Shown here in pieces: positions 18,538 to 27,438 of a stretch of 64,000 nt of DNA; the stretch's first letter is position 1, and each line of letters begins with the position of its first letter. A program made the position numbers and the translations under genes. The notes beneath the pieces were generated by a model. That model was given only the letters and a program-made list of their open reading frames with translations, searched no databases and was not told the origin of the DNA. The stretch spans positions 1 through 64,000 of IMG/VR virus record IMGVR_UViG_3300044993_000080. One strand, written 5' to 3'. The stretch comes from a virus.

Positions 18538-19470
18538 TTACGCGCCCAGATCGACCAGCTTCACGACCGCATCGACTTCTTCGATGGCAAAGCCGATGCG
18601 CATGGTCAGGACGATGATCCACGACCGGGCGCGAATATCGCGCTCCCGCTCGATGCGGACGTTCCGCTGGATACCGAAGATGACGTTCTTCGGGTCGAGC
18701 AAAAGGCCGTTCGCTTCGGGCATGAGGGCTGCACCGATAAGCGGGGTGCCCAGCACCGGCAAAGGTGCGTTGCCCAGCAGGGTGGCGTCTCCGAGGTTGG
18801 TGCCCCGGTTGGCAACCTGCACGCGGTAGTCACTTTCGACATCCATCGAAGTGATGTAGCGCAGGCTCGACAAGTTGCGGCGGAACCGCGTCGGCATACC
18901 CTTCTTCATTTCGTTGAACACGTTGATCGAGATCGGATCGCCGTCCGCGTCGATGACGTTCTGGTCCGACATCTTCAGGACGCCGTCGAGCGTGGCGAGG
19001 TAGGGATCGCCCGAACCCGTGTCGCCGAGGATCAGGAGCTCCTCAAGGTCCAGCGCGACGCGCTCGGCCAGAAGGGTCAGGATCGTATTGGCGAGTTGAT
19101 CCCGCTCGATGTTGTCTTCGAGCAGGTCATCGTGGATGTGGATTTCCGCGATGTATTCGGTGGTTTCGAGCAACACCTGCCCGAAGTCGGGCTTCGCACG
19201 ATCAGCCGCCGCCAGATAGCGGGTGTTGTTGTTCGCGTTGGTAAACCCGCCGCCGCCCGTGTTCGGTGCCGGACGCAACACACGCGAGCCGAAACCGATC
19301 TTCGGGATTTTCGCCGAAGGTGCATTCATCTGCTGCGGACGCACCTGACGGATCAGCGTCGGTTCGTCGATGATGTTCTGGTAGAAGGTGTTCTGGTGCT
19401 CGGCGTCGAGCACACCCCCATTGGCGGTGAGATCGGCCAGTGCCAGATCAGCGCGCTGCACTTTGTCCAT
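18538..19470 (-). CDS. Major capsid protein, HK97 fold
   Basis: 310 aa. A helical N-terminal arm is followed by an E-loop-like region. LLETTEYIAEIHIHDDLLEDN and the helix with RVALDLEELLILGD match the P-domain spine pattern of HK97-type capsids, and A-domain strands follow (PLPVLGTPLIGAALMPE). It lies after the protease and scaffold candidate, the standard order. There is no large N-terminal delta domain, consistent with a separate scaffold gene. Expression is probably high. Confidence 0.92.
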   Translation of the reverse strand: MDKVQRADLALADLTANGGVLDAEHQNTFYQNIIDEPTLIRQVRPQQMNAPSAKIPKIGFGSRVLRPAPNTGGGGFTNANNNTRYLAAADRAKPDFGQVLLETTEYIAEIHIHDDLLEDNIERDQLANTILTLLAERVALDLEELLILGDTGSGDPYLATLDGVLKMSDQNVIDADGDPISINVFNEMKKGMPTRFRRNLSSLRYITSMDVESDYRVQVANRGTNLGDATLLGNAPLPVLGTPLIGAALMPEANGLLLDPKNVIFGIQRNVRIERERDIRARSWIIVLTMRIGFAIEEVDAVVKLVDLGA

Positions 19471-19525
19471 TTCGTGTTACCTCTTGCTTGAGTGGGTGGT
19501 TGTTAGTTTCGCTAGAGTGCTGCGC

Positions 19526-20857
19526 CTAGTCCCGTGCGTGGCGGCTCCCAAAAGCCGAGAGAAGGGACTTGCTCGCACGCGAGCGCTCCTCGGGCTTCTT
19601 GTCGGTGCTTTCAACGCCGGGCAGGTCTTCTGCTCCCTTACGGGTTTGGCTGGTCGAATTGTCGGCCTCCACCCGCTCCTGAAGCTCCCGCTCGGCTTTG
19701 TCGGCCCGCTCCGTTGCCGCGCGGGCTTCGTTGCTTGCCGTCTCGGCGCGTTGGGTTGCTTCAGCCGCAGCCGTCAGGGCAGCGGCAAGCCGCTCGTTGA
19801 CAGGCTGCATCGCCTTCTCGACAGCAGCAGCAACCAGTGCTGTGATGTCTGTCGGCTGTTCAACTGTCGAGACCGCCGAACGGGTGGTTTCGACAGCTTC
19901 GCTCTCTTCGGCGGTGCGGAACACTGCCGTGAGTTCTTCGGCGGCCTCACTCGCCGCCATGAGGTAGGCTTCCAGAAGTGCCAGTGCGGCGGTCTTGATG
20001 GCCGCCACCACTTCATCCGAGAGACCGGCGTAATCGGCGTCGTAGACGATCCAACCGAGTTGGTTGACGACGCGCCCCAGTTCGCCCGCTTCATAGACAC
20101 CCTTGGTCTTCTGCGTCTTGGCGATTTGTTGCACGATCTCAAGAGCGCGCTCTTCGTAGGTTTGCTCGACCGTCGCAGGCTCGTCGGTCTGTCCTTCCGG
20201 CACAAGCTCTTCGCCCGGCTGGCTGACCGGATCGGTCTGTTCAGAGACAGGCGCTTCGCCGCCGTCGCCCTCTGGTGTGGTGCGGGTGCGCGCGGGCGGG
20301 TCGATAACCGACTTGTCGCCTTCGGGCTTCTCTTCCGAACGAGCGGTGTTTTCTTGCTGGCCGACTTCCGGGGCCGCGCCGGGTCCGTCGCTTTCAGCAG
20401 GCTCGTCCGCCACATCTTCGCCGGTGAGCTTGCCCACGAATACCGAAACGCCGTCTGCTGCGGCTTCGATGCGCGCCACACTGCCGGTCTCGAAGCGGGT
20501 CTCGCTGTCCGTGACCTCGAAGCCCTTGGCGGTGGCGGTGATGGTGTAGTCTTCGTAACCTCCCGCATCGAGCCACGCCTTGACAGCGTTCTCGTCAGCG
20601 AACTGGCTCTTCTGGAACTCGAACTGCATGATGCCGTAGCCTTTCGGTGCGATGGCCTCGACCTTGGCGCTTGCCTTCTGCTTGATCTTCATAGTCGGGT
20701 TCTCCGTGCCTGCCCCGGACGCCGGAACGGCTGCGTCCATCTTGATTACTCGATAAGGTCGTTGGTTCGCTCCCGCCCGAACCTGCGAAACAAAGCTCGG
20801 GTCCGGGTTGCAGAGTGCGGTCGCCTTGATCGTCCGCTTGATCGGCCTGATCTTCAT
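19526..20857 (-). CDS. Scaffold-like protein between protease and capsid genes
   Basis: 443 aa. A folded N-terminal part (about 1-145) is followed by a long acidic, Pro/Glu-rich linker and a C-terminal Ala/Glu coiled coil (about 340-405), ending in a Ser/Arg/Lys tail. This composition and position fit a capsid scaffold removed by the adjacent protease. An AGGGAG site sets the ATG. Residues 187-192 are PPARTR, the short motif that recurs in other proteins here. Confidence 0.65.
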   Translation of the reverse strand: MKIRPIKRTIKATALCNPDPSFVSQVRAGANQRPYRVIKMDAAVPASGAGTENPTMKIKQKASAKVEAIAPKGYGIMQFEFQKSQFADENAVKAWLDAGGYEDYTITATAKGFEVTDSETRFETGSVARIEAAADGVSVFVGKLTGEDVADEPAESDGPGAAPEVGQQENTARSEEKPEGDKSVIDPPARTRTTPEGDGGEAPVSEQTDPVSQPGEELVPEGQTDEPATVEQTYEERALEIVQQIAKTQKTKGVYEAGELGRVVNQLGWIVYDADYAGLSDEVVAAIKTAALALLEAYLMAASEAAEELTAVFRTAEESEAVETTRSAVSTVEQPTDITALVAAAVEKAMQPVNERLAAALTAAAEATQRAETASNEARAATERADKAERELQERVEADNSTSQTRKGAEDLPGVESTDKKPEERSRASKSLLSAFGSRHARD

Positions 20858-20869
20858 GGTTCGCGCTCC

Positions 20870-21460
20870 CTAAACCAAATCGAAACGATGCGAGTGGCCG
20901 GAGACCTTCTCGGTCATCGTGCCGTGCTTGATGATGTGCGTGTGGCCGTCAGGCCCCGGCGACGTCATGCCGCGAACGACGCGGCCCCGATCATCGACCT
21001 GCACGAAAAACAAATGCTCGTGATCCACACCCTTGATTGTGCGGGTCTTGCCCACGTGATCCCGGACCACGCTGCACTCGACCTCATATTCGACTAGGTT
21101 GACCATAGCCTCGAAGCTGAAGCCGTTGAGGTCGCCCTTCAAGACGGCCTCCCACACCTCGTCTCTCGGGCACTTGACGCCCATAACCCATGCGCCTTCG
21201 GTGAAGTCCGGGTCGCCAGCGCGGGCCACGAAACTCTCGATAGGGTAGGAGCCGTTCGGGATGTTGTCGTGGTTGGTGTCGATGACGTTGGCCAGATCAA
21301 GCTGCATGAACTTGTGGGCCATCTCTTCGACGTGCTCGGGCAACATGAACTCACCATAAGTGTCGAGCACATTAGGCGCATAAACCTCCGCATACACAAT
21401 GCGGCGATCAGCGTCGATGCGCCGGATCATTGCCGTCATTTTGCGTGCTTCGGTTGTCAT
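20870..21460 (-). CDS. Prohead protease, XkdF-like serine protease
   Basis: 196 aa. It has VYAPNVLDTYGEFM..EHVEEMAHKFM followed by DTNHDN, and later a GFSFEAMV strand. These match the XkdF/U35-type prohead protease pattern, with the histidine in NHDN and the serine in GFSFEAM as likely catalytic residues. It precedes the scaffold and capsid genes as expected for capsid maturation. A late HEHLFFVQV segment and His-rich end are unexplained. Confidence 0.8.
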   Translation of the reverse strand: MTTEARKMTAMIRRIDADRRIVYAEVYAPNVLDTYGEFMLPEHVEEMAHKFMQLDLANVIDTNHDNIPNGSYPIESFVARAGDPDFTEGAWVMGVKCPRDEVWEAVLKGDLNGFSFEAMVNLVEYEVECSVVRDHVGKTRTIKGVDHEHLFFVQVDDRGRVVRGMTSPGPDGHTHIIKHGTMTEKVSGHSHRFDLV

Positions 21461-21490
21461 TACCCTACCCGCTTGGTGGTGAATGACGGC

Positions 21491-21519
21491 GTTTTATGCT
21501 GTCACGGTATGTGCGTCAA
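21491..21519 (-). promoter_or_regulatory. Promoter TTGACG-17-TAAAAC before the protease gene
   Basis: -35 at 21514-21519 and -10 at 21491-21496. A perfect palindrome lies 7 bp upstream, centred near -49. It probably drives protease, scaffold and capsid. Confidence 0.5.
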
Positions 21520-21526
21520 GTGCGCT

Positions 21527-21540
21527 TGCAACGGGTTGCA
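21527..21540. repeat. 14-bp palindrome, centre GG
   Basis: Perfect copy just upstream of the protease promoter -35 and after the head morphogenesis gene stop. Confidence 0.8.
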
Positions 21541-21559
21541 ATATAGTTTGCCGCTACTA

Positions 21560-22519
21560 TTAGTAATCAACCGCAACAAGCCGGGACCGGCAATTGCCGT
21601 GAAGCGGCGGCACTGCAACACCCGCTGCGAGCATCTGCTCCGGGGTCAGTCCGGTCACGTCGCTGGCTTTCAACCATGGCGCTACAATTTTGATCTCGTC
21701 GCCTTGCGCAGCCGCCACGCGATCCATGTATAGGCTCAAATCACCAATACGCCAGCGCGTGCCGTTAGTCGCCTGACAAATCTCGGATGTTCGGCTGTCG
21801 ATGGTCGCCTGAAACATCATGCCCGTAAAGCCGTATGCTTGCGCAGTCTTGATGTAGCCGTAATGGTAAGCACGCGATGCAGCGCCGTTGGCGACAAGGC
21901 TCCAGTAAGGAACACTGCGCAGCCGCCGATCCAGCAGCGCGCGGATTGCCCTCAACTGCTCACCGTCATTGGCGAGCCCATCGAGCACGGCGGCGTGCAC
22001 TGCGTCTACCACGACTGGCATGACGTGCACGTTGAAATACTGGTTGGTGTAATACTTTGCGCTGGCACTCATCCCGTTGGTGATCTGTAACCGCTGAAGA
22101 TCGGACAATAGCGGCCCGAACGCTATGTCGTGTTGGCCTAAGGTGATGATGTTCCACAAGGTCTGCCGGACACTGTTGTCGAGCCCACGTGGCCAATGCT
22201 GCGCCTGCCAGACCGCCCCGGCTGTCACCATGGCCGCTGTGATGTGTTGCTCATCGACATAGGTGCCGGACAGGGCCGCCTCCAAGTCGGGCTGGATAAT
22301 GTCAGCTATTCGGACGGCGTTGTCGCTCAACTGCTGGGTAAGTTCGATCTCCCCATCAACGAACGGGGCATCGCCGGTCTCTTGCCTCAATACCCGGCGC
22401 AAGCCCGAATAATCCACAACTGCGCGCTCCAGCCGCATCAACGTGATCCGGTCAAGAGCGTCCTCAGTCGCGTGGGTTCCGCAGCACCCGCAATTGATGT
22501 GCTCGGCGAAAAAGCTCAT
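21560..22519 (-). CDS. Minor head / head morphogenesis protein, Mu gpF-like
   Basis: 319 aa. The C-terminal 100 residues carry TIDSRTSEICQ followed by VPPLHGNCRSRLV, the signature of the Mu gpF / SPP1 gp7 head morphogenesis domain. It directly follows the portal gene with a 4-nt overlap, the usual order. An N-terminal CGCCGTH cluster could bind a metal. The role is a minor head protein present in one or few copies per virion. Confidence 0.85.
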   Translation of the reverse strand: MSFFAEHINCGCCGTHATEDALDRITLMRLERAVVDYSGLRRVLRQETGDAPFVDGEIELTQQLSDNAVRIADIIQPDLEAALSGTYVDEQHITAAMVTAGAVWQAQHWPRGLDNSVRQTLWNIITLGQHDIAFGPLLSDLQRLQITNGMSASAKYYTNQYFNVHVMPVVVDAVHAAVLDGLANDGEQLRAIRALLDRRLRSVPYWSLVANGAASRAYHYGYIKTAQAYGFTGMMFQATIDSRTSEICQATNGTRWRIGDLSLYMDRVAAAQGDEIKIVAPWLKASDVTGLTPEQMLAAGVAVPPLHGNCRSRLVAVDY

Positions 22520-24351
22520 TGGACGGCCACCACCTGCTCTCGCGCCGGGTTGAAGTCGGCGGTCAGGTGAGAGCCCTCATCCAATGGACTGATGCGTGGT
22601 CTGGTTCGGGGTGGTGGGCTGACTTCGCGGTCCCGGTAGGAGGCCTGCTTGTTGGTTTGCAGCAATGTGGCCAAGTCACCCATGACGCGGCGGATCGCAC
22701 GGCGTTTGCGCTGCGCGGTTTCCTCCTCTACTTCTTCTGCGCCTTCTGGTTCTTCATCACCTTCGGGGTCTTCCTCGAACTCCTCGGTTTCCTCGATGGC
22801 GGCCATGATCTCCTCGAAGCCCTTGATCTTACCGGCGGTGGCAAGCGCCCTCACCACCGCCCACGGGTAATTGCCCCACGGCTCGATAATCGTGGGGATG
22901 TCGAGCCCGAATTGTTCATTGGCTAGGCCGATAGCGACGTTCGGTGTCATCGCGCCGACTTCGTCAAACGCCCTCACGGCGCTGACGACCCCTTCCGGGT
23001 TGCTGATGCGCGGCGGGTTGGAACGGACCTCCCAATACTTAACGCCGTAAGGCCCCAGAATGTGTCGGTTGATGATGTCGTCCAGCACGGCCCGCTCCGG
23101 CCCGAATACTTGGCTCTCGGCGACCTCGTAGGCCACCTGTGCCGTGGAGCGGGTAAAGTCCTGTGAGTGGCCGGTAAAGAGCGCAGACAGCCGGAAGCTC
23201 GACCGCACTTTCTCCTGCTGTGCCTTGTCGTATTCGAGAAACTGCCCTTCCTTGATGCGCTCGCCTGCCAGTGGCTTCAGGTCCACTTTCGGGGCCGGAA
23301 TGGTGCCATCCTTTGACGCGGCGGTCTCATCACCCTCGACTTCGATGATGAGCACGCGGTTCTGGGCGGCGCGCCCACGGGCCGCTGTGACATGGCTTTC
23401 GATCTGCTCGATGGTGCCCGTCGCCAGCGTGCCACCGCTCACCAGCACGGCCATCGCCGGGATGGCGTTCTCCTTGAAGAAGTCAAGGTTGGTCAGTTCT
23501 GCCTGCCTTGATCCTTGAATGGCAACAAGATTGTTGAACCACCGGGGCAATCCGTAGTCCTGCCCCGGATAGTATTGCCTGACCATGATTATCTCGGTCG
23601 CGGTGTCCTCATACTTAAGGTTCTGCTCGACCTTGCCGTTGGTCGGGTTGATGTCTCGTGGGTCTCCGAACTCCTTGAAGTAAACCTTCTTGGTGCCGAC
23701 AATCTGGACAAAGCGCCGGAAGTGGCGGCGGGTGACGGCGTTCGCCTTGCGCCCAAACTGATTGACTTCAGTGACAACCTGCACGGCCTCCTTCTCGCGG
23801 GTGGTAATCCGCATGGTGTGCGCCGGGATGTGGCCCATGAAAACAGGCAACTTGTCCTTGGTCCTGCCCACCTCGATGTAACTGAAGCCCAGACCCTCAA
23901 TATCCCAGCGCAGCCGCTTGCGTAGCTCGACCAGTGAGTGCTCGGGGTGGATCGACCCCAGCAGGCTTTCAATGTTGGCCTTCTCAATTTGCGCGGCCTC
24001 AGTCTGCTCCTCACCGTCCGGCCCGACGTATTCGAGCCTCCAACCGTGGCCTTCGATGTTGATGACCATGGCTTCGATGCACTGACGCAAAATCGAGTTG
24101 TCGTTCGGCATCCGCAAGAGTGCTGCGAGGTTGACGGGAGGCGGCTGAATACGGAAGTCGCTCGCTCCCCCGACATCGTAGAGGTTATAAGTGCTGAACG
24201 GGTCCGGAATGGACTGCGAGAAGTCACCCCGCTGGACGGACTGAAGAATATCGTCCCCGTCCTGCGCGGTAGAACGACCCACGACATAAGTGCGGTCCCC
24301 TGCCTTACGACGTGCACGTGTCCGGGCAGGCGGGTTGATCGTGACGGCCAT
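22516..24351 (-). CDS. Portal protein, PBSX/SPP1-like
   Basis: 611 aa. The wing and stem pattern of portals is visible: a PPVNLAALLRMPNDNSILRQCIEA segment, RRFVQIVG..KVYFKEFGDPRDIN, FFKENAIPAMAVLVSGG, then YDKAQQEKVRSSFRLSALFTGHS. A glutamate-rich stretch at about 535-560 precedes the end. The motif PPARTR is at residues 7-12 and PPPRTR at 579-584. The product is the dodecameric DNA gate at the head vertex. It has its own promoter (24381-24409). Confidence 0.93.
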   Translation of the reverse strand: MAVTINPPARTRARRKAGDRTYVVGRSTAQDGDDILQSVQRGDFSQSIPDPFSTYNLYDVGGASDFRIQPPPVNLAALLRMPNDNSILRQCIEAMVINIEGHGWRLEYVGPDGEEQTEAAQIEKANIESLLGSIHPEHSLVELRKRLRWDIEGLGFSYIEVGRTKDKLPVFMGHIPAHTMRITTREKEAVQVVTEVNQFGRKANAVTRRHFRRFVQIVGTKKVYFKEFGDPRDINPTNGKVEQNLKYEDTATEIIMVRQYYPGQDYGLPRWFNNLVAIQGSRQAELTNLDFFKENAIPAMAVLVSGGTLATGTIEQIESHVTAARGRAAQNRVLIIEVEGDETAASKDGTIPAPKVDLKPLAGERIKEGQFLEYDKAQQEKVRSSFRLSALFTGHSQDFTRSTAQVAYEVAESQVFGPERAVLDDIINRHILGPYGVKYWEVRSNPPRISNPEGVVSAVRAFDEVGAMTPNVAIGLANEQFGLDIPTIIEPWGNYPWAVVRALATAGKIKGFEEIMAAIEETEEFEEDPEGDEEPEGAEEVEEETAQRKRRAIRRVMGDLATLLQTNKQASYRDREVSPPPRTRPRISPLDEGSHLTADFNPAREQVVAVQ

Positions 24352-24380
24352 CAGTGTCCTCGCGGGTTTGTAACCGGGGC

Positions 24381-24409
24381 ACCATAATCGGGCATCGCTT
24401 ACATATCAA
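24381..24409 (-). promoter_or_regulatory. Promoter TTGATA-17-TATGGT before the portal gene
   Basis: -35 at 24404-24409 and -10 at 24381-24386 with a 17-nt spacer. The -35 lies inside the last codons of the upstream gene. Confidence 0.5.
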
Positions 24410-25910
24410 GCTGCACCCGCCTCTTGGCTCCCATGGTGCTTGTTGCAACGGGTTGCAAAACCCCACTCTCCGTGAACTGCAACTCGTTGGGCGGCAAATC
24501 CGCAAACAACTGGGTCAGGGTGTTGACGTGGTGATTATGCCCACTCCGCTTCGCATCCTTGCCAACGCTGGAGTAGTTGGACCCGCAAAGTATCACCCCG
24601 CCCGGTGCGTTGCGCAAGAGCACCGGGAAATTCTTGGTGCATACAGGAAAGTCGGGGCGACCATCCCACACGATCTTCGAGCGCAGATACTTGCGGCGGT
24701 GCATGGCGTGCTGAAGCGCGCTGGCGAAGTAGGTGTTAGACTGAATAGCGTGGGTGACGCGTGGGTCCATGCCGCGCTGTGGTGATAGGGGCGCGCTCTG
24801 GGTGCATTCGGCATCAGAGACAGCAACAGGAAGGATAAAAGCGACTTTGCACGTCTCAGCGATCCGCGTCCGCCACATGACGTGCTCGATGAATAGGAAC
24901 CGATGGTAGCCGTTGCTGCGGTGGATCAGCACGTGATCGCCGCTATTCAGCACATCCTCGGCTCGCCGTCCGTAGCGCCCGTCCGGGAATGTGCGAAATG
25001 CCAGCAACCGCCCGGCGCACCCACTGACCTGTCTGTTGTCATATGCGTGCTCGACCGGGAACGGGGTGTTGTTGCGGTCTTCGAGCACGAGCCGCCGTTT
25101 GCTGTATCGGTGCTCTGCGCCCTTATCGCCCTTTACGTGACCCTGTGTCGCAGCCAGTGCGGCGCGGGCGGTGTTGACGGCTGACGCCCGTAAGTTGTTG
25201 TCCAGTTTTTCCTTGTGCAGTTCGCGGTTCGAATTGGCACACCATTTCTCGTATATATCCGAGATTACACACGTGAACCGACTATTGACCTGCATGTGGG
25301 TGTAGCCGACCTCGCGCGGCTCCAGCCACGGGTAGCGGGTGTCGTAAATGAGCGCCACCCAGTCGATATACCATAGAAGCTGGCCGTCCACTTCAACATC
25401 GCAGTCTTTAGGGTTGGAAATGTCAAAGTGGGCGACTAGGAAATCATAGGTTCGTATGTTTGTCCCGCCGATACATTGCGCCGCCGTCAATAGCTCGTCG
25501 TGACTGATTTCGGTATAGACCACGGTGTCTTCGCCGCTGTCGTTCGGGATAGTGGAGAGCACCCGGACGATCTCTGCCTGAAGCCAATCGTCGTCTATCG
25601 AAAGCACAGGCACAACCTGATCTTTGTGAACATCCTGCGTCATACGCCAGCCCTGAGGAATGTGCGGGAACTTGGCATCTTCGCCGGGCGCAAGATAGTA
25701 ACAGATGCTGTGGCCCCAGTAGCCGTTATGGCCGCCAATGTTGTAGTGGGCTCGCCGCGCTTGCAGAACATGAACGTCGAGCACCGTGTAAGCCCCGTCG
25801 CAAACGGTCTCGTCTCCGATCCTGCTGAACTCGGGTCTGTAATGGAAGCGGCTGCTGCTCCAATCGCGTGTGTGCCGGACGTGGATGGGGTTAATACTGA
25901 TACGCGCCAA
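24399..25910 (-). CDS. Unknown 503-aa protein
   Basis: The promoter and an AGGAG site 7 nt before a TTG at 25910 favour that start; an in-frame TTG at 25916 is too close to the site. The soluble protein is rich in His, Trp and Asp, with repeated Y/W/H patterns and no membrane segment. No family was recognised. It stands alone between promoter 25935-25963 and the portal promoter. Its last residues are encoded across a perfect palindrome (24444-24457), read as L-Q-P-V-A-T. Confidence 0.75.
   Translation of the reverse strand: MARISINPIHVRHTRDWSSSRFHYRPEFSRIGDETVCDGAYTVLDVHVLQARRAHYNIGGHNGYWGHSICYYLAPGEDAKFPHIPQGWRMTQDVHKDQVVPVLSIDDDWLQAEIVRVLSTIPNDSGEDTVVYTEISHDELLTAAQCIGGTNIRTYDFLVAHFDISNPKDCDVEVDGQLLWYIDWVALIYDTRYPWLEPREVGYTHMQVNSRFTCVISDIYEKWCANSNRELHKEKLDNNLRASAVNTARAALAATQGHVKGDKGAEHRYSKRRLVLEDRNNTPFPVEHAYDNRQVSGCAGRLLAFRTFPDGRYGRRAEDVLNSGDHVLIHRSNGYHRFLFIEHVMWRTRIAETCKVAFILPVAVSDAECTQSAPLSPQRGMDPRVTHAIQSNTYFASALQHAMHRRKYLRSKIVWDGRPDFPVCTKNFPVLLRNAPGGVILCGSNYSSVGKDAKRSGHNHHVNTLTQLFADLPPNELQFTESGVLQPVATSTMGAKRRVQLDM
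24444..24457. repeat. 14-bp palindrome, centre GG, at a gene end
   Basis: Perfect copy inside the last 20 codons of the unknown 503-aa gene, about 35 bp upstream of the portal promoter -35. Confidence 0.7.
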
Positions 25911-25934
25911 TTTCAATCTCCTCTCGACACTGGC

Positions 25935-25963
25935 ATATTGCCATAGCCTAGATTTATTGTCAA
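25935..25963 (-). promoter_or_regulatory. Promoter TTGACA-17-CAATAT
   Basis: -35 at 25958-25963 and -10 at 25935-25940. The leader ends in a GAGAGGAG ribosome site before the 503-aa gene. Confidence 0.6.
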
Positions 25964-25969
25964 GCGCAA

Positions 25970-26638
25970 TCAGTCGAGATTGATCTGGCGAGTGCTAGGC
26001 CTGACAGGCAAACGCCTTGCCGAGATATACCCTTGCTGCGTATTATTCATGGTCTCTGACCATGTTTTGCAGTTAGTGCCCCCCGCGCTGTCCATTAACC
26101 GGTTGACTACATCCGGCGTCTCCCGTGCGATGCGCAACAACACAGGGTCGTCTATCCTGCTTCCTACTTCGCCTGTCATGGCCCTGACCAGTCGAGAGAG
26201 CCCTGCGTGCTCTGATGTGTGAACATAAATGAACTGGTCCGCCGCCGTGATAGCGAAAAAATGATTGTAGCCCTCCGTGTCTCGGAAGGTGTTCTCATTC
26301 CACTGCCCCACATGCGGTTGCGGCAACGCGCTCCACGATCTCTGGTGTTCCACGGACAACCAGATGACCGGCACGTCGGTGTCGATCATGTCCTGATCCG
26401 TAGGCTCTCGGTCGCTGACGACGATGACCTGCTTCGCGTCCTCAAACGCCAAGGGCATAGTATGCCGCCAATTCTCGCCCGCCACGTTGCGGTCCCGCAA
26501 GTCTTTCAACTCGGCTTCCTGCTGACCGCACTTCATCAAGAGCGCACGATACTTCCCCAGAATGCCTACCCCGGAATAAACCGTCATACCCGTGGCGATA
26601 ACGAGACCCATCACTAACCACGCGCTGACATCACCCAT
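25970..26638 (-). CDS. Membrane-anchored hypothetical protein
   Basis: 222 aa from the ATG that overlaps the upstream TGA. One membrane helix spans about residues 5-27 (AWLVMGLVIATGMTVYSG). A short coiled stretch with KCGQQEAELKDLRDR and a soluble domain (about 55-222) follow. No signal peptidase site is obvious, so a type II or N-in anchor is possible. It is the last gene of the three-gene operon from promoter 27243-27271. No family was recognised. Confidence 0.75.
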   Translation of the reverse strand: MGDVSAWLVMGLVIATGMTVYSGVGILGKYRALLMKCGQQEAELKDLRDRNVAGENWRHTMPLAFEDAKQVIVVSDREPTDQDMIDTDVPVIWLSVEHQRSWSALPQPHVGQWNENTFRDTEGYNHFFAITAADQFIYVHTSEHAGLSRLVRAMTGEVGSRIDDPVLLRIARETPDVVNRLMDSAGGTNCKTWSETMNNTQQGYISARRLPVRPSTRQINLD

Positions 26639-26991
26639 CACTGCCGCTCCTTCGTCGCAAACTTCCCTCTGCCTGCATTAAACGGATAGTCTAGCGGGTG
26701 CTTGCTCTTGCCGGTTTTCGGGTCTCGCTCGTGCATCCACCTACGGAAATGAGCGTCGAACATGTAGCAGGGCAGTTGCGCGTTCGGAAACTTGGTCTGG
26801 TTCGGGTGTGGCACCTGCAACGTCACAACTGGCCATCCGAGCTTGCGAAGCTCGCTGCACCGAGCGTTGATGGCAAAACAGTTGTATTCGATGATGCTGC
26901 TAATCGGAGTGATCTTGTCGCCGGACAGCAAACCCATCAAAACACGCCACTGCTGGGTGCCCTCTTCGGGTAGTGGATTAGGGCGGGTCAC
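26638..26991 (-). CDS. Helix-turn-helix protein, HTH_39-like
   Basis: 117 aa from GTG 26991, which overlaps the upstream stop (GTGA) and has a GGAG site. Residues about 20-65 (ITPISSIIEYNCFAINARCSELRKLGWPV) resemble the HTH_39 domain found in small phage DNA-binding proteins. A basic C-terminus with KTGKSKHPLDYPF follows. Translation is coupled to both neighbours. A regulatory or DNA-binding role is likely, but the target is unknown. Confidence 0.72.
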   Translation of the reverse strand: MTRPNPLPEEGTQQWRVLMGLLSGDKITPISSIIEYNCFAINARCSELRKLGWPVVTLQVPHPNQTKFPNAQLPCYMFDAHFRRWMHERDPKTGKSKHPLDYPFNAGRGKFATKERQ

Positions 26992-27218
26992 AGGGGATAC
27001 TCCAACCGCTTGAGGTAAGCCGCCGCATCGAGATGGGGACGACGAGTGCGCAACCAATGCACCCAATAGACGTCAATAGGCAACGGGGAGCGGTGAGGCC
27101 GGGGCGGCACGGGGCCGCGACTGCCGGATGCAAAAGGGAACGCCTTGCAGAAGGCGTCGAACGCATCGAGCACTTCGCAAGAGCTAGGAAGGCCAGCGGG
27201 AACAAAAGGTGCAGACAT
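26988..27218 (-). CDS. Small hypothetical protein, first gene of an operon
   Basis: 76 aa. A GAGGAG site 7 nt before the ATG and promoter 27243-27271 upstream mark it as operon leader. The sequence is Pro/Arg/Phe-rich, with a DVYWVHWLRTRRPHLDAAAYL helix near the end. No family was recognised. The stop overlaps the GTG of the HTH gene. Confidence 0.72.
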   Translation of the reverse strand: MSAPFVPAGLPSSCEVLDAFDAFCKAFPFASGSRGPVPPRPHRSPLPIDVYWVHWLRTRRPHLDAAAYLKRLEYPL

Positions 27219-27242
27219 ATCAAATCTCCTCTCGACCCTTAC

Positions 27243-27271
27243 GGCCTAGCATAGCTGAGATTTGATGTCAA
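27243..27271 (-). promoter_or_regulatory. Promoter TTGACA-17-TAGGCC
   Basis: -35 at 27266-27271. It shares the CAAATCTNNGC.ATG core with the other cassettes, but the -10 is poor. It lies just after the small RNA terminator and before the 76-aa gene. Confidence 0.45.
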
Positions 27272-27278
27272 CCCATGT

Positions 27279-27317
27279 AAAAAACGGCCCTGTCTCGCAG
27301 GGGGAGACAGGGCCGTT
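27279..27317 (-). terminator. Strong intrinsic terminator
   Basis: Perfect 14-bp stem (27283-27296 with 27304-27317), 7-nt loop and a run of six T on the minus strand. It ends the candidate small RNA transcript. Confidence 0.92.
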
Positions 27318-27392
27318 CGTTTCGGCTAGTGGAAGGCGACACGAAACCTTGTCGAGAGGGAAACGTGCCTTTCTCAACACTCGCCTACTTAA
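27279..27392 (-). ncRNA. Candidate phage small RNA, about 114 nt
   Basis: A promoter (27399-27427) and the strong terminator bound a segment with no credible gene. Two further hairpins precede the terminator: GTTGAGA/TCTCGAC (27351-27378) and GTTTCG/CGAAAC (27319-27347). The only open frame would read through the terminator. It could be a trans-acting RNA, a decoy or a leader. Boundaries come from promoter and terminator positions only. Confidence 0.62.
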
Positions 27393-27398
27393 GTCCCC

Positions 27399-27427
27399 AA
27401 GTTAGACTGGCAAACCCTGAATGTCAA
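27399..27427 (-). promoter_or_regulatory. Promoter TTGACA-17-TAACTT for the small RNA
   Basis: -35 at 27422-27427 and -10 at 27399-27404 with a 17-nt spacer. A perfect palindrome lies 11 bp upstream, centred near -53. Confidence 0.6.
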
Positions 27428-27438
27428 GCGGGCTATGA

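Noticed and set aside
19388-21097. Plus-strand 569-codon frame
   Set aside because: Antisense shadow of the scaffold and capsid genes.
27279-27392. tRNA in the gene-free transcript
   Set aside because: No cloverleaf, anticodon loop or CCA; the stems fit a terminator-ended small RNA instead.
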